Below are positions 1 through 7,961 of a stretch of DNA of 64,000 nucleotides, piece by piece. The position numbers and the translations under genes were made by a program. Every line of letters starts with the position of its first letter. Within the stretch, counting starts at the first letter, position 1. The notes beneath the pieces were generated by a model. That model saw nothing but the letters and a program-made list of their open reading frames with translations. It was not told the origin of the DNA and searched no databases. The stretch covers positions 1 through 64,000 of the forward strand of contig NZ_JAAALB010000005.1 of the NCBI RefSeq assembly GCF_009905545.1, written 5' to 3'. Origin of the DNA: Cellulophaga sp. BC115SP. Lineage in GTDB: Bacteria > Bacteroidota > Bacteroidia > Cytophagales > Spirosomataceae.

Positions 1-97
1 CCAAATCAAACTATTTTACTATTTTGATTACTTTAACTTGGCTAAAACTCAGGGCAACCTATTTTAGGCAAGGACAACCAGAACGGCGCTAATAACA

Positions 98-284
98 GAA
101 CATGAATCATCCCGAATTTTAAGACTCGGATTATTCGCCAAATTTTCATCAAAAAAGCGGTCGAAAAATATTTTTCGACCGCTTTTTTGATGCTATTATA
201 CTAGATTTCACTCATCTTGAGACGCAATAATTGCATCTCTACTTTTTAATATAATCACTCATGCGCTCAATTACTAAATTAGGG
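98..284. repeat. Dispersed ~190-bp intergenic repeat, copy A
   Basis: This stretch is clearly similar, base for base over most of its length, to 26407-26600. Both copies hold a long GC-centred palindrome followed by a short AGACGCAA-type inverted repeat and end with an AATCACTCA...CTAAATTAGG tail. Both lie about 15-20 bp downstream of the stop codon of a minus-strand gene. It does not encode a protein. It may be a mobile or REP-like element that supplies a terminator. Confidence 0.75.
147..192. terminator. Perfect 46-bp palindrome, bidirectional terminator of the TetR gene
   Basis: Bases 147-169 are the exact reverse complement of 170-192. The core AGCGGTCG/CGACCGCT is flanked by A-run and T-run arms, the classic form of a bidirectional intrinsic terminator. 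It sits about 110 bases past the end of the minus-strand TetR gene. Confidence 0.7.
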
Positions 285-299
285 ATGTCCTATGTTTGG

Positions 300-881
300 T
301 TATTGTTTTTTGATACCGTCCCAACACGTAAAAAAGGCTAATTCAAGGTCTGAGCTTGTCAGCTGAAATTCTCCTGAAAGCTGCAATTTTATAAGAGAAC
401 CAACACTTCCCATCACGAAAGAAATCATGATTTTAGGAGGAATATCTCTAACTGCTTGTGTGAAGACCGCTTTTCGTAAAAAATCGTATATAGGCTGTTC
501 AAGTTTAGTTAAATCTGTTTTTGGAATTTGTTGTAAAAACGGAGAGTTTGAAAACTGTTCCAGAAAATAAAATTCTTTGGGGTTTTTAGTGAAATAATGA
601 AAGTTCTGAAGATAAAACGCCCGAATCCTATCCCTATAATTTTTAGAAGCATCATCGTTTTTGAGTAGTTGATTAGTCGTTCTTTCTTTCAAACTTACAT
701 ACAGAGCGCAGATTAATTCATCTTTACTCTTAAAATAGTGGTAAATGGTCCCTGCGGCTACATTGGCTTGTTTGGCCACTTCTGACATAGGGGAGCTATG
801 AAAACCATGCTTAGAAATTAGCTCAAGGGTTGCGTTCAAAATAGCTTCTTTTTTATCAAATTCTTTTATAATGTTTGCCAT
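300..881 (-). CDS. TetR/AcrR family transcriptional regulator
   Basis: A 193-residue protein of normal TetR length. Residues about 10-57 form the helix-turn-helix (EAILNATLELISKHGF, then VAAGTIYHYFKSKDELI), the family's most conserved block; the rest is an all-helical ligand-binding/dimerisation domain whose ligand cannot be told from sequence. It is divergent from the small secreted protein, MFS transporter and aldehyde-dehydrogenase-like gene, the usual layout for a local repressor. A perfect 12-bp inverted repeat at 966-992 between the divergent starts is a good candidate operator. The start ATG at 881 is well placed. The family call is firm; the target is inferred. Confidence 0.9.
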   Translation of the reverse strand: MANIIKEFDKKEAILNATLELISKHGFHSSPMSEVAKQANVAAGTIYHYFKSKDELICALYVSLKERTTNQLLKNDDASKNYRDRIRAFYLQNFHYFTKNPKEFYFLEQFSNSPFLQQIPKTDLTKLEQPIYDFLRKAVFTQAVRDIPPKIMISFVMGSVGSLIKLQLSGEFQLTSSDLELAFFTCWDGIKKQ

Positions 882-965
882 CGTTACTTAGTTCACGCTT
901 GTTTTATCAAAATTGCTCATAAATGTTAATTTCTGTCTTAAAATAGCGTAGAGCTTATTTGAAAG

Positions 966-992
966 AATCAACTGTTTGTAAAACAGTTGATT
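966..992. promoter_or_regulatory. Candidate TetR operator: 12-bp perfect inverted repeat
   Basis: AATCAACTGTTT, a 3-bp centre (GTA), then AAACAGTTGATT. The 27-bp site lies 84 bp upstream of the TetR start and about 160 bp upstream of the divergent gene. Its size and symmetry match what TetR dimers bind. No second copy was noticed in the window. Confidence 0.5.
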
Positions 993-1150
993 AATAGTCG
1001 TTTGTTGAGCGAGGGAGGGCAAAAAAAGTGCTTTTGCTCATCCAACAAAGTAAGTTATATATACTATGGATTCGAATTATTCTATCTAAATTGGCTACTT
1101 TCGCCTTAATGACTGTTAATTTTACAATAAGTTTCAAAATATTTAGCCTT

Positions 1151-1546
1151 ATGAAAAATCTCCTACTATTATTTTCATTCCTTTGTCTTGCGAGTTCTGG
1201 ATTTGCGCAAAAAATCTTAACAGGTCGTATTTTAGACGGAGATAACCAACAACCTATTCAAGGGGTAAACATCACTATTAAAGGTGGTACCGAACGAGCT
1301 ACTCTTTCGGATATCAAAGGTAAATTTAGTCTTCGTACCGAAAATACATCTACAATATTAGTAGTTGAAATGGAGGACTATGAGCCTTTAAAAATTAAGT
1401 TAAATACAAATTCTCAAAATTTAACAATTTTATTGACATCATCGAACGAAGATTCAAACGGTTTACGCTCTGTAGGCTTCCATAATTCAAAAATGTTGCC
1501 AAAACGTAAAGATTTGCCTACTTTTTATGCTAAAGTGCTAGACTAA
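1151..1546 (+). CDS. Small secreted protein with carboxypeptidase-like regulatory domain
   Basis: 131 residues from the ATG at 1151. This start puts a clean signal peptide at the N-terminus (MKNLLLLFSFLCLASSGFAQ), whereas the longer open frame from 1028 would bury it. Residues about 22-100 look like a CarboxypepD_reg beta-sandwich (GRILDGDNQQPIQGVNITIKG...), the fold that begins SusC-type receptors; here it stands alone without plug or barrel. The C-terminal 30 residues are basic with no recognised motif. It ends 11 bases before the MFS transporter's ATG and is probably co-transcribed with it. Stand-alone copies are common in Bacteroidota; function unknown. Confidence 0.75.
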   Translation: MKNLLLLFSFLCLASSGFAQKILTGRILDGDNQQPIQGVNITIKGGTERATLSDIKGKFSLRTENTSTILVVEMEDYEPLKIKLNTNSQNLTILLTSSNEDSNGLRSVGFHNSKMLPKRKDLPTFYAKVLD

Positions 1547-1557
1547 TTTTGAAACAA

Positions 1558-2781
1558 ATGAAAGTTTTTACAGGAATGAACAAATTCTATCGTGGATGGT
1601 GGGTATTGCTGGGTTTGTCTTTAATGTATATTGGTTCTAATGGATTTGGTATTTATACATTACCGCTATTTTACCCTAGTATTTCTCAGGAACTATCCCT
1701 TACCAAAGGAGTTATTACACAAGCGCCTAGCAATATGTATCTGGTATTGGCGCTGTGCTCACCTTTTTGTGGATGGTTATTAGATAGATTTGCGCCAAGA
1801 GTTATACTTGGGGTAGCAGCCGTTATTATGGCTGTTTTGTTTGTCTCTTTAGCAATGATTAGCTCATTTGAGCAATTAAAATGGTATTATGTATTCTTTG
1901 GTGTTGCGCTAAGTTTAGGTGGGGTGATTCCAAGTGTGTATTTGATTAGTCGTTGGTTCGACAAGCACAGAGGTATCGCATTAGGGTTATTTTTGAATGC
2001 TTCTAGTTTTGGGGCAACGATCTTGAGCAAACCTACGGGGTATTTTTTAGCATCTGGAGGGTGGCGTGTGGCAGCAATGTATGTAGGAATTCCTGTGGTT
2101 GGCATAATCATGTTGGCTCAATTTCTCCTAAAAAATCGTCCTTCGGAAGAGGAGTTTCAGCAGGAAGTAATGCCTCGAAACAGTTTTCTTCAGGATTATA
2201 CCTTATCGCAAGCGCTTCGACAACCAACATTTTACACCTTATTGATCGCTACAGCAGCCTTATGGTTTTGCATTAATGGTATTTTGTTCAATAAGGATTT
2301 ATTTCTGTCTGATTTGCAATTAACACCTTCACAAACAGCAAGTTTTGCTTCCTCATTTTTCTTTTGTAGTATTATCGGAAAAATTGTGTTTGGGTATATC
2401 AGTGATAAAATTCGAAAAAAAGACGCTATGCTAGGGTCTATCGTTGTGTTAGGGCTTGGTGTATTGCTACTAAAAACCTGTCTGACCCATGTCGATATGT
2501 TGACAATCTCAGCTATTGTGCTCGGAATAGGCTATTCAGGGGCTTTTACCATGATTCAACTATTGATAGCAGAACATTATGCAGGCAAATCTTATGGCTT
2601 GATTTTAGGGGTGTTTACCATGATTGATACCTTGGCAGGTAGCATAGGGATTCGAGCAATCGGGCAGCTTCGTGCTTCAACAGGTTCTTACAATACCTCA
2701 TTTGAGGTAATGTTGACGCTTTGTATCGTTGCAATAGTTTTGGTTGCTTTTTCGAGAAAAAAAGAAAGTTTAAATACATAG
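1558..2781 (+). CDS. MFS transporter (OxlT/monocarboxylate-like branch)
   Basis: About 407 residues with 12 predicted membrane spans. It has the MFS motif A-like loop between helices 2 and 3 (GWLLDRFAPR) and the repeated one after helix 8 (GYISDKIRKK). The N-terminal FYRGWWVLLGLS resembles the oxalate/monocarboxylate branch of the superfamily. Possible starts are ATG 1558 (A-rich upstream context, chosen), ATG 1576 and a TTG at 1549. It follows the small secreted protein by 11 bases and precedes the aldehyde-dehydrogenase-like gene, suggesting transport of a small organic acid or related compound under the TetR regulator. The substrate is not determined. Confidence 0.85.
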   Translation: MKVFTGMNKFYRGWWVLLGLSLMYIGSNGFGIYTLPLFYPSISQELSLTKGVITQAPSNMYLVLALCSPFCGWLLDRFAPRVILGVAAVIMAVLFVSLAMISSFEQLKWYYVFFGVALSLGGVIPSVYLISRWFDKHRGIALGLFLNASSFGATILSKPTGYFLASGGWRVAAMYVGIPVVGIIMLAQFLLKNRPSEEEFQQEVMPRNSFLQDYTLSQALRQPTFYTLLIATAALWFCINGILFNKDLFLSDLQLTPSQTASFASSFFFCSIIGKIVFGYISDKIRKKDAMLGSIVVLGLGVLLLKTCLTHVDMLTISAIVLGIGYSGAFTMIQLLIAEHYAGKSYGLILGVFTMIDTLAGSIGIRAIGQLRASTGSYNTSFEVMLTLCIVAIVLVAFSRKKESLNT

Positions 2782-2813
2782 GTTATTTTCCCTAGAGAAA
2801 AAATCTAAATAGT

Positions 2814-2821
2814 TAATTTTG
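2814..2821 (+). promoter_or_regulatory. Possible Bacteroidota -7 element upstream of the ALDH-like gene
   Basis: TAATTTTG matches the TAnnTTTG -7 consensus of the Bacteroidota primary sigma factor and lies 68 bases before the ATG. I see no convincing -33 TTTG at the right spacing, so this is tentative. Confidence 0.3.
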
Positions 2822-2888
2822 TCAGAAGACTGAGATATAACAAGTACTTAGTGTTGTACAGAGGCCCAATTTTTAGCGTAGAAATTTT

Positions 2889-4295
2889 ATGGAAATAAGA
2901 AACCCCAGAACTGGCAAATTTGATTTTTCGATTCAACCTGTAGATGCAAACGGTGTGCGTTCTAGAACGATTTCATTAAGGGCATCGCAACCTGGTTGGT
3001 TGGCCAAAGGAATCGAACAGCGAGTAAGGGTACTTCAACAATGGCATACATTAATTGAAGACTATTCTACGGATTTACTGGAATCCTTAATAGATGATAC
3101 TGGCAGAAAGACTGAATCGGAGAAAGAGCTCAATTATGTGCTTCGTGCCATTGATAGTTGGTGTGAAATTGCCAAGAAGATTTTACGCGAGCCCGAAAGT
3201 TTATCTACTTCTATTCCTGTGCTAAAGCTCCAGAATCACTATGAGCCCTTTCCTTTAGTGGGAGTTATTAGCGGCTGGTGCTTTCCGTTTGCGCACTTGA
3301 TGAAGGAAATAATACCTGCTTTGCTGGCAGGTAGTGCAGTAATTGCGAAGCCAAGCTGTGTCACACCAAGGTTTGTTAGAACCCTCAATCATACGATTCA
3401 TCGTACACGAGGGCTCAGAGAAGTACTTTCCATTGTAGAAGGCACAGACGATATTTTGGAGCCGATGTGTTCCAATGCTGATTTTGTATGTTATAACGGT
3501 ACTGCCACCGAAGCAAGGCAAGTTTCAGATATTGCTCATAAATTGTTCAAGCCTTCTTCTATTCAGCATGGCTTAAAAAATACCGTTATTATTACCGAAA
3601 CAGCAGATTTAGAAAATGCTTCTTCTGCAATTTTGCTGGGTGGTTTTTGGAATGCAGGACAATCATCGTCTTCTATTGAAAGAGTGTACGTTCACCGAAA
3701 CGTCTATCATTTGTTTTTGTCAAGATTAGTCGGAAAAGCTAACCTCATTCGGTTGGCATATCCAACCACTGAGTCTGGACAAATTGGACCTATTATTGCC
3801 GAACCGCAAATCAATATCATTAACGGACAACTCTGGGAAGCTTTAGAAAATGGTGCTAAATTATTGACAGGAATTGGACAATGCGAAAAATGGGAGGGTG
3901 GTTATTATTGTCGTCCCACTATTATTACCAACGTAAAGCCAAGCATGAAAATTCTGAATGAAGAAACGCTTGCTCCTATTTTGCCAGTGATGTCTTATCA
4001 AGATACAGAAGAAATTTGCGAATGGGTGAACGGTATCACACAGGCACATTCAGGCGCTATTTTCTCAAAAACACCCAACGAAGCAATAGCCTTAGGAGAT
4101 AAACTTTCAATACCATATCTGTCAATTAATGATATTGCCTTAGAGGAGGTTTTGCAAGTGGGGCAACACCCTCAAATGATGCCAGAAACATTGGAATTTG
4201 AAGGTACATTCTCTAATTATAGGAAATTTTTTAGAAAGAAAACTTTTATTATCAATACCCACAAACCGTTTGGAATAGGGTGGATTAAGTCATAG
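2889..4295 (+). CDS. Aldehyde-dehydrogenase superfamily protein lacking catalytic residues (probable pseudoenzyme)
   Basis: 468 residues, normal ALDH length, collinear with the family: the cofactor lysine motif AGSAVIAKPS (about 147-156), the NGTATEA loop (about 203) and the EETLAPIL block are recognisable. The three catalytic positions are changed. The thiolate cysteine in GQxCxxxxR is serine (S260, in GQSSSSIER). The general-base glutamate 34 residues earlier, normally in ELGGK, is glutamine (Q226 in IQHGLK). The asparagine of PWNFP is cysteine (C131 in GWCFPF). The 34-residue Q226-S260 spacing equals the family's Glu268-Cys302 spacing, so the alignment is secure. The frame is intact over 1.4 kb, so it is under selection but probably not an ordinary dehydrogenase. 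It could be a binding or regulatory protein or have another chemistry. Confidence 0.85.
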   Translation: MEIRNPRTGKFDFSIQPVDANGVRSRTISLRASQPGWLAKGIEQRVRVLQQWHTLIEDYSTDLLESLIDDTGRKTESEKELNYVLRAIDSWCEIAKKILREPESLSTSIPVLKLQNHYEPFPLVGVISGWCFPFAHLMKEIIPALLAGSAVIAKPSCVTPRFVRTLNHTIHRTRGLREVLSIVEGTDDILEPMCSNADFVCYNGTATEARQVSDIAHKLFKPSSIQHGLKNTVIITETADLENASSAILLGGFWNAGQSSSSIERVYVHRNVYHLFLSRLVGKANLIRLAYPTTESGQIGPIIAEPQINIINGQLWEALENGAKLLTGIGQCEKWEGGYYCRPTIITNVKPSMKILNEETLAPILPVMSYQDTEEICEWVNGITQAHSGAIFSKTPNEAIALGDKLSIPYLSINDIALEEVLQVGQHPQMMPETLEFEGTFSNYRKFFRKKTFIINTHKPFGIGWIKS

Positions 4296-4331
4296 AAAAT
4301 GGCGTAAGTGAAATAGCTTACGCCATTTTTG
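4296..4331 (+). terminator. Intrinsic terminator after the ALDH-like gene
   Basis: A 13-bp perfect stem (AAAATGGCGTAAG, 4296-4308, with its complement 4317-4329), an 8-base loop and a T-rich tail. It begins at the ALDH stop codon. Confidence 0.8.
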
Positions 4332-4466
4332 TTTAAAATGGTTTATTTTCAATGATTTAATGAAATTCTAAGGAATTCTTCATGAGTTGTTGAAGCTTGT
4401 TGAGTTGTTTTGTAAAACATAATTATTCAAAAATAGAATTGTATGCAACTCAAACTTACTACTAAA

Positions 4467-4694
4467 ATGAAGAAAGCTGCACCACAAAGAACACCTTTTC
4501 GTGTAATTGTGTTGAGTGCGTTTTTGCTTTTATCGGTTATTGTCAATATTTTCTTGTGTATATCAAGTAATTCATGCTCTCAACAATTAGCGCATTATAA
4601 AATATTGAATGACTCTATTATTATCCAGAAAAATCAACTTCAGAAGCAACTCAATGCTTCCGAACAAGATTCACAAGAAGCAGCCTCTCATTAA
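4467..4694 (+). CDS. Small single-span membrane protein upstream of NhaD
   Basis: 75 residues from ATG 4467 (an alternative in-frame ATG at 4443 adds eight). A basic N-terminus (MKKAAPQRTPFR) is followed by one strong hydrophobic segment (about 12-32) and a polar tail with heptad-like spacing (IIIQKNQLQKQLNASEQ), suggesting a one-span anchor with a short coiled coil. It stops 36 bases before the NhaD antiporter and is probably in its operon. I do not recognise a family; an accessory subunit of the antiporter is only a guess. Confidence 0.55.
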   Translation: MKKAAPQRTPFRVIVLSAFLLLSVIVNIFLCISSNSCSQQLAHYKILNDSIIIQKNQLQKQLNASEQDSQEAASH

Positions 4695-4730
4695 TATCCT
4701 ACAATATTCATTTAACTAAACTATTGCATA

Positions 4731-6008
4731 ATGACCACATTGATGATTCTCATTTTTGTGATTGGCTATCTAGCAATCACACTCGAACACAATATCCATA
4801 TCAACAAAACTGCCACAGCCTTGCTTACAGGTGTTTTGTGCTGGGCAGTATATGCGCTCAATGCTACTGATGTTCATATCGTTTCAGAACAATTGTCGCA
4901 TCACCTCGGCGATATTGCCGAAATTGTTTTTTTCCTGTTAGGAGCCATGACCATCGTTGAACTCGTAGATGCTCATGATGGGTTTGCGATTATTACCCAA
5001 AAAATCAAAACACAAGATATAAAGACCTTGATGTGGCTTGTCGCAATTCTAACATTTTTTATGTCGGCAGTTTTGGACAATTTGACAACTGCCATCGTGA
5101 TGGTTTCATTATTAAGAAAAATTTTGGTATCGAGCGAAACCCGAAAAATCATGGTAGGCTTAGTAGTGATTGCCGCTAATGCTGGTGGTGCATGGTCGCC
5201 ACTGGGTGATGTCACAACAACGATGCTTTGGATCGGGAAGCAAGTTTCGGCCATGGGCGTGATTTCGCAGTTATTAATTCCAAGTATGGTCTCATTGATT
5301 GTACCATTGTTTTATTTACATTTTACCCTAAAACCCAAAGGCAACGTCTTTTCTGCTAAACTTGAAAATACGATGGCTTTGCCTAATGCAGAGAGAAATT
5401 TGATGTTTGCAGTTGGTTTGGGAGCATTATTGTTTGTTCCAATATTCAAAACAGTAACACATTTACCGCCCTATATGGGTATGTTGATGGGCTTAGGGGC
5501 TGTTTGGTTGGTGTCAGAACTTATTCATAAAGACAAAGATGAAGAAACAAAATCCAAGTACTCAGCAGTACATGCCTTACGCAAAATAGATACGCCTAGT
5601 ATATTGTTCTTTTTAGGTATTTTGGTAGCAATTGCAGCTTTAGAAAGTACTGAGCAATTGCATCATTTTGCCGAGTTGATGAATCAAACTCTGGGTAATC
5701 AAGACTTGATTGTATTCATTATCGGTATTGCCTCTGCTGTTATAGATAACGTCCCTTTGGTAGCAGCCTCTATGGGTATGTACGATCTTCAGGCATTTCC
5801 AACGGATTCCAAATTATGGGAGTTTATGGCCTATTGCGCAGGAACGGGCGGTAGTATGTTGATTATTGGTTCAGCGGCTGGTGTGGCAGTGATGGGTATG
5901 GAGAAAATAGATTTTATGTGGTATTTCAAGAAAATATCCTTCATAGCTTTGTTAGGGTATATAGCTGGTGCGGCCGTGTATTTGGGGCTCTATTCATTTA
6001 CACATTAA
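4731..6008 (+). CDS. nhaD: NhaD-type Na+/H+ antiporter
   Basis: 425 residues with about 11-13 membrane spans. Hallmarks of NhaD in the ion-transporter superfamily are visible: AVLDNLTTAIVMVSLL (about 104-119), AANAGGAWSPLGDVTTTMLW (about 141-160), and in the second half ASAVIDNVPLVAASMGM and GTGGSMLIIGSAAGVAVMG, the inverted-repeat partners of the first pair. It should exchange cytoplasmic Na+ (or Li+) for protons in the inner membrane, for salt and alkaline-pH tolerance. It follows the small membrane protein by 36 bases. Length and motifs are complete. Confidence 0.9.
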   Translation: MTTLMILIFVIGYLAITLEHNIHINKTATALLTGVLCWAVYALNATDVHIVSEQLSHHLGDIAEIVFFLLGAMTIVELVDAHDGFAIITQKIKTQDIKTLMWLVAILTFFMSAVLDNLTTAIVMVSLLRKILVSSETRKIMVGLVVIAANAGGAWSPLGDVTTTMLWIGKQVSAMGVISQLLIPSMVSLIVPLFYLHFTLKPKGNVFSAKLENTMALPNAERNLMFAVGLGALLFVPIFKTVTHLPPYMGMLMGLGAVWLVSELIHKDKDEETKSKYSAVHALRKIDTPSILFFLGILVAIAALESTEQLHHFAELMNQTLGNQDLIVFIIGIASAVIDNVPLVAASMGMYDLQAFPTDSKLWEFMAYCAGTGGSMLIIGSAAGVAVMGMEKIDFMWYFKKISFIALLGYIAGAAVYLGLYSFTH

Positions 6009-6163
6009 GAAGAAAAAAGGGCATTTAAGCGAAAAAAATGATAACAAAATGTTAATTCTTTGAAAGAGTAGCACTTTTAACACGAATATTTTTTAAATTT
6101 TGATGTTTTTTCGGATTCAGTACCAAAAAATTGGCAAATTAAGGTAATCACAATACATTATTG

Positions 6164-6171
6164 TAAATTTG
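6164..6171 (+). promoter_or_regulatory. Possible -7 element upstream of the coiled-coil lipoprotein
   Basis: TAAATTTG fits TAnnTTTG exactly, about 107 bases before the ATG at 6279. No clear -33 element is visible. Confidence 0.3.
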
Positions 6172-6278
6172 TAGAACCTTACTTTATTTATTTGGTTTGC
6201 TAAGGTTAGGGATTCGAATTGAACGTATTCCCTATATTCAACTATAATCCAGTATTAAACGCATAACTCTAAGTGATT

Positions 6279-6710
6279 ATGAATAATTCTATAAAATATC
6301 TTTCAATCGGTGCGATTGCTTTGACACTAACATCTTGTACCGAATCGAAACAATTAGTTGCTTTGCAACAACAAGCCGCTCAATTAGAAAACACTTTGAA
6401 GAAGGAAAGAGAAGAAAACGTAGAACTTAGTAGTTTTCGCTTTAGTCTCGAAAGTCAGTTCAAAAAGAAAACAGAAGATTACGTGAAATGCCAAGAAGAT
6501 GGTAAAGAAACCATGGAAAGCTTGTCTGAACGTTACAATCGTTTGTTGACTGACTACAACCAACTTTCAGCAAGTTATGAGGTTTTGGATAAGTCAAACA
6601 AAGAGCAAGTAGAAGCTACCAAAGCTCGTATTTCTGAATTGGAGTCTCAATACAAATCGGCTGCCAGCAAAAAAATTGTATCTAAATCAAAAAGAAAAAG
6701 AAGAAGATAG
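6279..6710 (+). CDS. Coiled-coil lipoprotein with basic C-terminus
   Basis: 143 residues from ATG 6279; a GTG two codons earlier is less likely. The N-terminus is a lipoprotein signal with lipobox LTSC (cysteine about residue 20). The rest is almost all charged heptads (KQLVALQQQAAQLENTLKKE onward), predicting one long coiled coil, ending in a very basic KSKRKRRR tail that could touch peptidoglycan or nucleic acid. A strong terminator follows, so it looks monocistronic. It resembles small periplasmic coiled-coil lipoproteins of the Lpp/OmpH kind in style only; no family recognised. Confidence 0.75.
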   Translation: MNNSIKYLSIGAIALTLTSCTESKQLVALQQQAAQLENTLKKEREENVELSSFRFSLESQFKKKTEDYVKCQEDGKETMESLSERYNRLLTDYNQLSASYEVLDKSNKEQVEATKARISELESQYKSAASKKIVSKSKRKRRR

Positions 6711-6738
6711 ATTTTCTTAACGTTTATAGATTTTTTAG

Positions 6739-6774
6739 CGCCCTCCTGTAAAGCTACAGGAGGGCGTTTTTTTT
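6739..6774 (+). terminator. Strong intrinsic terminator
   Basis: A 12-bp perfect stem CGCCCTCCTGTA (6739-6750) with its complement (6755-6766), loop AAGC and a run of eight T. It closes the coiled-coil lipoprotein transcript. Confidence 0.9.
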
Positions 6775-6890
6775 CTTAAAATCTTCTAATTTTTTTTTAA
6801 TTGAACTTTAATTATTCCAGATTGTATTTTTTGTAATTTCATTTCGTTAGTATTTTGTAATTAGTATTTGAATTAAATCCCTTATGTGCT

Positions 6891-7835
6891 ATGGAACGTA
6901 TGCGAATCGAAAAAATCTTAGTACCTATTGATTTCAGCCTAACCTCAGAAAATGCTTTAAAAGCTGCAATCCATATTGCAGAACAACACAAGGCTAAACT
7001 TTACCTTCTTCATATTATTGAGCCAGGAATTTTGATGTTTGCTCAAGATGGTAGTTTAATTTTTGATATTACATCAGATAGTATTGATAAAGAACATGAA
7101 CATCGTTTAGAAAAACTATATGATCGTTTCAAAAGTAAAGGATATTGGGAGGTAGAAAGCGTAGTGAAGCACGGTGAGGTAACTCCTTTAATTGTACAAA
7201 CAGCAGAGGAGATTGAGGCAGATTTGTTGGTGATGGGAAGTCATGGTACTGAAACAAGCTTGGATGACCTACTAGGTACCAATGCTTACAGTGTGGTAAA
7301 ACGTGCGAAATGCCCAGTTTTGACTATTCCAACGCATTATCACTGGGAAGGAATCCACAAAGTATTATTCCCGATTCGTTCAGTATTGGGTGCTTTGGAT
7401 AAATATCCTATCACAGAGGCGTTATTGTCACCTTCTGATAATCCTGAATGGTTACTCGTAGGATTGAATGACCACGAAAAGGCAGATGACAAGGCAAAAG
7501 TGGAGGAATTTGTGGGACAATTTACGCAGTTTTTGACTAGTCAAAACAAACAGTTTAAGTTGTCAAATTATGAAGGGGAAAATCTGGCAGGAAAAGTGTT
7601 AGAAATGTCAAATACCGAGGGTGTAAACTTGATTGTAATGACAACTTCTACCACAACATCGTTTGCAAAATACTTGGCAGGTAGTTATTCTCAGCAAGTG
7701 GTGAATCACTCGAGAATACCAGTGTTGTCAGTAAGTCCAGATATTTCGATTAAAATCAAAGAGAGTGAAGCTACTCCAGAAGAAATTTTGGAAAACCTTG
7801 GATACGGATATCCATTTTCAGGTACAGTGCTCTAA
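6891..7835 (+). CDS. Universal stress protein with two UspA domains
   Basis: 314 residues. The first UspA domain (about 5-152) starts with IEKILVPIDFSLTSENALKAA and carries the ATP-binding-type G-x2-G-x9-G pattern (MGSHGTETSLDDLLGTNAYSV). The second (about 160-285) keeps the fold signature (LIVMTTSTT...SRIPVLSVSP) but lacks the glycine pattern, so only the first half is likely to bind ATP. An in-frame ATG at 6900 is an alternative start. Cytoplasmic; such tandem Usps are common in Bacteroidota. A second tandem Usp lies at 56604. Role in stress is inferred from family. Confidence 0.85.
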   Translation: MERMRIEKILVPIDFSLTSENALKAAIHIAEQHKAKLYLLHIIEPGILMFAQDGSLIFDITSDSIDKEHEHRLEKLYDRFKSKGYWEVESVVKHGEVTPLIVQTAEEIEADLLVMGSHGTETSLDDLLGTNAYSVVKRAKCPVLTIPTHYHWEGIHKVLFPIRSVLGALDKYPITEALLSPSDNPEWLLVGLNDHEKADDKAKVEEFVGQFTQFLTSQNKQFKLSNYEGENLAGKVLEMSNTEGVNLIVMTTSTTTSFAKYLAGSYSQQVVNHSRIPVLSVSPDISIKIKESEATPEEILENLGYGYPFSGTVL

Positions 7836-7896
7836 TAGTTGAGCCAGACAAAATAGAAACGATTTGAAGCATATTCAGTCAAATTTTGTCAATATC

Positions 7897-7957
7897 AAAA
7901 CCTCAATCAGATAATATGATAGATGCTTTTATCTTTCACTTACCTGATTGAGGTTTT
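7897..7957. terminator. Bidirectional terminator between convergent genes
   Basis: AAAACCTCAATCAG (7897-7910) pairs with CTGATTGAGGTTTT (7944-7957) around a 33-base loop. It sits between the ends of the universal stress gene and the DUF1460 gene, with A/T runs on both sides. Confidence 0.65.
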
Positions 7958-7961
7958 TACA

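Noticed and set aside
1028-1150. Upstream extension of the small secreted protein
   Set aside because: The signal peptide begins at ATG 1151; the extension would hide it, so it is taken as leader DNA.
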